From positions 1-6,696 of the forward strand of contig CAAEFF010000016.1 of the NCBI GenBank assembly GCA_900755085.1: a DNA stretch of 6,696 bases, written 5' to 3'. Position numbers and translations under genes: made by a program. Within the stretch, counting starts at the first letter, position 1. Each line of letters begins with the position of its first letter. The stretch is from an uncultured Streptococcus sp. Its GTDB lineage: Bacteria; Bacillota; Bacilli; Lactobacillales; Streptococcaceae. Positions 5,741 to 6,696 of the stretch are shown in pieces. The notes under the pieces were generated by a model that was not told the DNA's origin, did not search any database, and saw only the letters and a list, made by a program, of their open reading frames with translations.

Positions 5741-6373
5741 ATGGCGGTACAACTGTTAGAAGACTGGCTCTTAAAGGAGCAGGAGAAAATTTTAACAACC
5801 TATCGGGAGCTCAATCAAGCCCCTCTTAAAGAGCCTGGTTTGATCTTTGTCGGGGATTCTATCATGGAGTATTTCCCCATTCATGAACTATTACAAAGTC
5901 CCAAACACATGGTCAATCGAGGAGTACGAGGCTATAAGACGGATCTCCTTCGTAAGCATCTAGACGCCCATGTTTTTGGAACGGCGGTGGATCAGATCTT
6001 TCTCTTGCTCGGGACCAATGATATCGGAAAAGAAATTCCTCAAAAGGAAACCTTAGACAATGTAGAAGCGGTCTTACAAGCGATCATGCGAGATTTTCCG
6101 CTGACCCACATCAACCTGATCTCGGTTCTACCGGTGAGTCAAGAAGAGCGCTACAAACAAAAGGTCTATGTGCGGACCAATGATAAAATTCAAGCCCTCA
6201 ATCAGGCTTATCAAGAATTGGTACAAGCCTACCACCAGGTCAGCTATGTCGATGTGTATTCGTCTTTATTGGATGAAGTGGGGCAGTTAGCAGAAGCCTA
6301 TACGACAGATGGCCTCCATCTAAGTGTGGCCGGGTATCGCATCCTAGCCCAAGCTCTGCAGGAGATAGTATAG
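5741..6373 (+). CDS. SGNH/GDSL-family hydrolase
   Basis: The 210-residue protein carries all blocks of the SGNH hydrolase fold: block I FVGDSIMEYF with nucleophile S40, block II NRGVRGYKTD with oxyanion glycine near G61-G64, block III LLGTNDIGKE with N93, and block V TTDGLHLSVAGY with D190 and H193. This set resembles the platelet-activating-factor acetylhydrolase-like branch of esterases. No signal peptide or membrane helix is seen, so it is probably a cytosolic esterase, deacetylase or lysophospholipase; the substrate is unknown. The ATG follows the HAD stop with no gap, and AAAGGA (5726-5731) inside the HAD gene serves as its ribosome site. The two enzymes may act in turn on one phosphorylated, acylated compound, which is inference from pairing only. 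Confidence 0.9.
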   Translation: MAVQLLEDWLLKEQEKILTTYRELNQAPLKEPGLIFVGDSIMEYFPIHELLQSPKHMVNRGVRGYKTDLLRKHLDAHVFGTAVDQIFLLLGTNDIGKEIPQKETLDNVEAVLQAIMRDFPLTHINLISVLPVSQEERYKQKVYVRTNDKIQALNQAYQELVQAYHQVSYVDVYSSLLDEVGQLAEAYTTDGLHLSVAGYRILAQALQEIV

Positions 6374-6408
6374 AGATAAAAATAGGGAGTGAAAAAAGCC
6401 CAATCAGA

Positions 6409-6446
6409 CAGATCTTCAAAGGAAGATTTGTTTTTTTTTTTTTTTT
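6409..6446 (+). terminator. Strong terminator of the HAD/SGNH unit with 16-T tract
   Basis: CAGATCTTC (6409-6417) pairs with GAAGATTTG (6422-6430) across an AAAG loop, nine pairs including one G-T, followed by 16 consecutive T (6431-6446). Further A-T pairs between 6408 and the T tract can extend the stem. It begins 36 bases after the SGNH stop codon and insulates the copper operon. Confidence 0.93.
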
Positions 6447-6455
6447 AATTTTTTT

Positions 6456-6471
6456 GTTGACAAATGTAAAT
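6456..6471. promoter_or_regulatory. CopY operator (cop box 1)
   Basis: The core GACAAATGTA (6459-6468) fits the KACANNTGTA cop-box pattern, and the flanks GTT and AAT fit the extended RNY-core-RNY consensus of the CopY/CopR family at every defined base. It overlaps the -35 element, so bound CopY would block RNA polymerase. Copper loading of CopY is known in this family to release the operator. Confidence 0.9.
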
Positions 6472-6485
6472 CTTAGGTGTAAAAT
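6457..6485 (+). promoter_or_regulatory. copY operon promoter
   Basis: A perfect -35 TTGACA (6457-6462) and a -10 TAAAAT (6480-6485) are separated by the ideal 17 bases, so this is intrinsically strong. Transcription would start near 6492. The -35 is overlapped by the first cop operator, as expected for repression by CopY. A T-rich run (6431-6455, interrupted by AA at 6447-6448) lies directly upstream and may act like an UP element. Confidence 0.88.
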
Positions 6486-6496
6486 AACATCATAAG

Positions 6497-6512
6497 GTTT
6501 ACGAATGTAGAT
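6497..6512. promoter_or_regulatory. CopY operator (cop box 2, one core mismatch)
   Basis: The core TACGAATGTA (6500-6509) differs from KACANNTGTA at one base (ACG instead of ACA), with fitting flanks GTT and GAT. It sits just downstream of the expected transcription start, 41 bases from box 1, near four helical turns and thus on about the same DNA face. It is probably the weaker of two sites. Confidence 0.78.
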
Positions 6513-6528
6513 CGTGAAAGGAGGAGCC

Positions 6529-6696
6529 ATGCAAATTTCTAATGCGGAATGGCGCATCATGAAGATTATCTGGATGGAAGGCAAGCAGACCAGCACGGAT
6601 TTGATCGCCGTCTTGTCCGAGCGCTTTGACTGGTCGAAGTCGACTATCAAGACCCTCTTGACGCGCTTGGTGGAGAAAGGCTGTCTGACCAGAGAA
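6529..6696 (+). CDS. copY: Copper-responsive repressor CopY, N-terminal part (cut by window end)
   Basis: The first 56 codons are present, without a stop. The protein begins MQISNAEWRIMKIIWMEG and continues through FDWSKSTIKTLLTRLVEKG, the winged-helix DNA-binding domain of the CopY/TcrY/BlaI family; the WSKSTIKTLLTRL helix (about 35-47) is the DNA-recognition helix. The C-terminal copper/zinc-binding CxCxxxxCxC motif would lie beyond the window and cannot be checked. CopY represses its own operon, usually with a copper-exporting P-type ATPase (copA) and a copper chaperone (copZ) or a membrane cupredoxin downstream. The start is fixed by AAGGAGG (6518-6524) four bases upstream. Two cop operators precede it. 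Confidence 0.93.
   Translation, partial: MQISNAEWRIMKIIWMEGKQTSTDLIAVLSERFDWSKSTIKTLLTRLVEKGCLTRE

Noticed and set aside
6500..6507. TACGAATG near copY resembles a cin-box
   Set aside because: It is part of cop box 2; a start site from it would fall on the copY ribosome binding site, and a good housekeeping promoter lies just upstream.
6240..6650. 136-residue reverse-strand reading frame across the terminator and copY promoter
   Set aside because: Its poly-lysine stretch is just the T tract read backwards, and it crosses a terminator, two operators and two real genes.
1..6696. CRISPR array, tRNA, rRNA, insertion sequence or phage attachment site
   Set aside because: No regularly spaced repeats, cloverleaf, transposase frame or terminal inverted repeats were seen.

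Overview
The window looks like chromosomal DNA of a Streptococcus, most likely of the mitis/sanguinis group. The copper repressor start at the right edge, its streptococcal cop operators, extended -10 (TGn-TATAAT type) promoters and a two-hairpin intergenic repeat at the left edge all fit that. The assignment rests on recognition of protein families and motifs, not on a database search. All genes are on the + strand, and no gap between genes exceeds 300 bases.

Layout. Positions 1-135 hold a structured intergenic repeat whose second hairpin resembles a terminator for a gene lying before the window. A promoter near 157-165 opens a three-gene unit. Its first gene encodes a membrane-anchored CapA/PgsA-type metallophosphatase-fold protein (242-1585). 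The second encodes a membrane-anchored protein with the MutS ATPase domain (1589-3253), and the third a DUF554 membrane protein (3277-3993). Gaps of 3 and 23 bases and one terminator at 4002-4033 suggest co-transcription. Next is a single HD-domain phosphohydrolase gene (best start 4177, end 4755), which is visibly AT-richer than its neighbours and has its own promoter and terminator. A third unit pairs a Cof-type HAD phosphatase (best start 4892, end 5740) with an SGNH/GDSL hydrolase (5741-6373) that begins on the very next base; it ends at a strong terminator with a 16-T tract. The last unit begins at 6457 with a promoter overlapped by a cop operator and followed by a second one. It leads into copY (6529 onward), cut by the window edge, so copper-efflux genes probably follow outside.

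Function. The first unit is the most interesting: an outward-facing CapA-like enzyme domain, a cytosolic MutS-type ATPase tethered by about three membrane helices, and a multi-pass DUF554 protein. All three are membrane proteins with no settled role. The MutS-like protein has no visible mismatch-recognition domain and is unlikely to be a repair protein. The HAD/SGNH pair looks like small-molecule dephosphorylation/deacylation, with substrates not predictable from sequence. copY is the copper-sensing repressor of the efflux operon.
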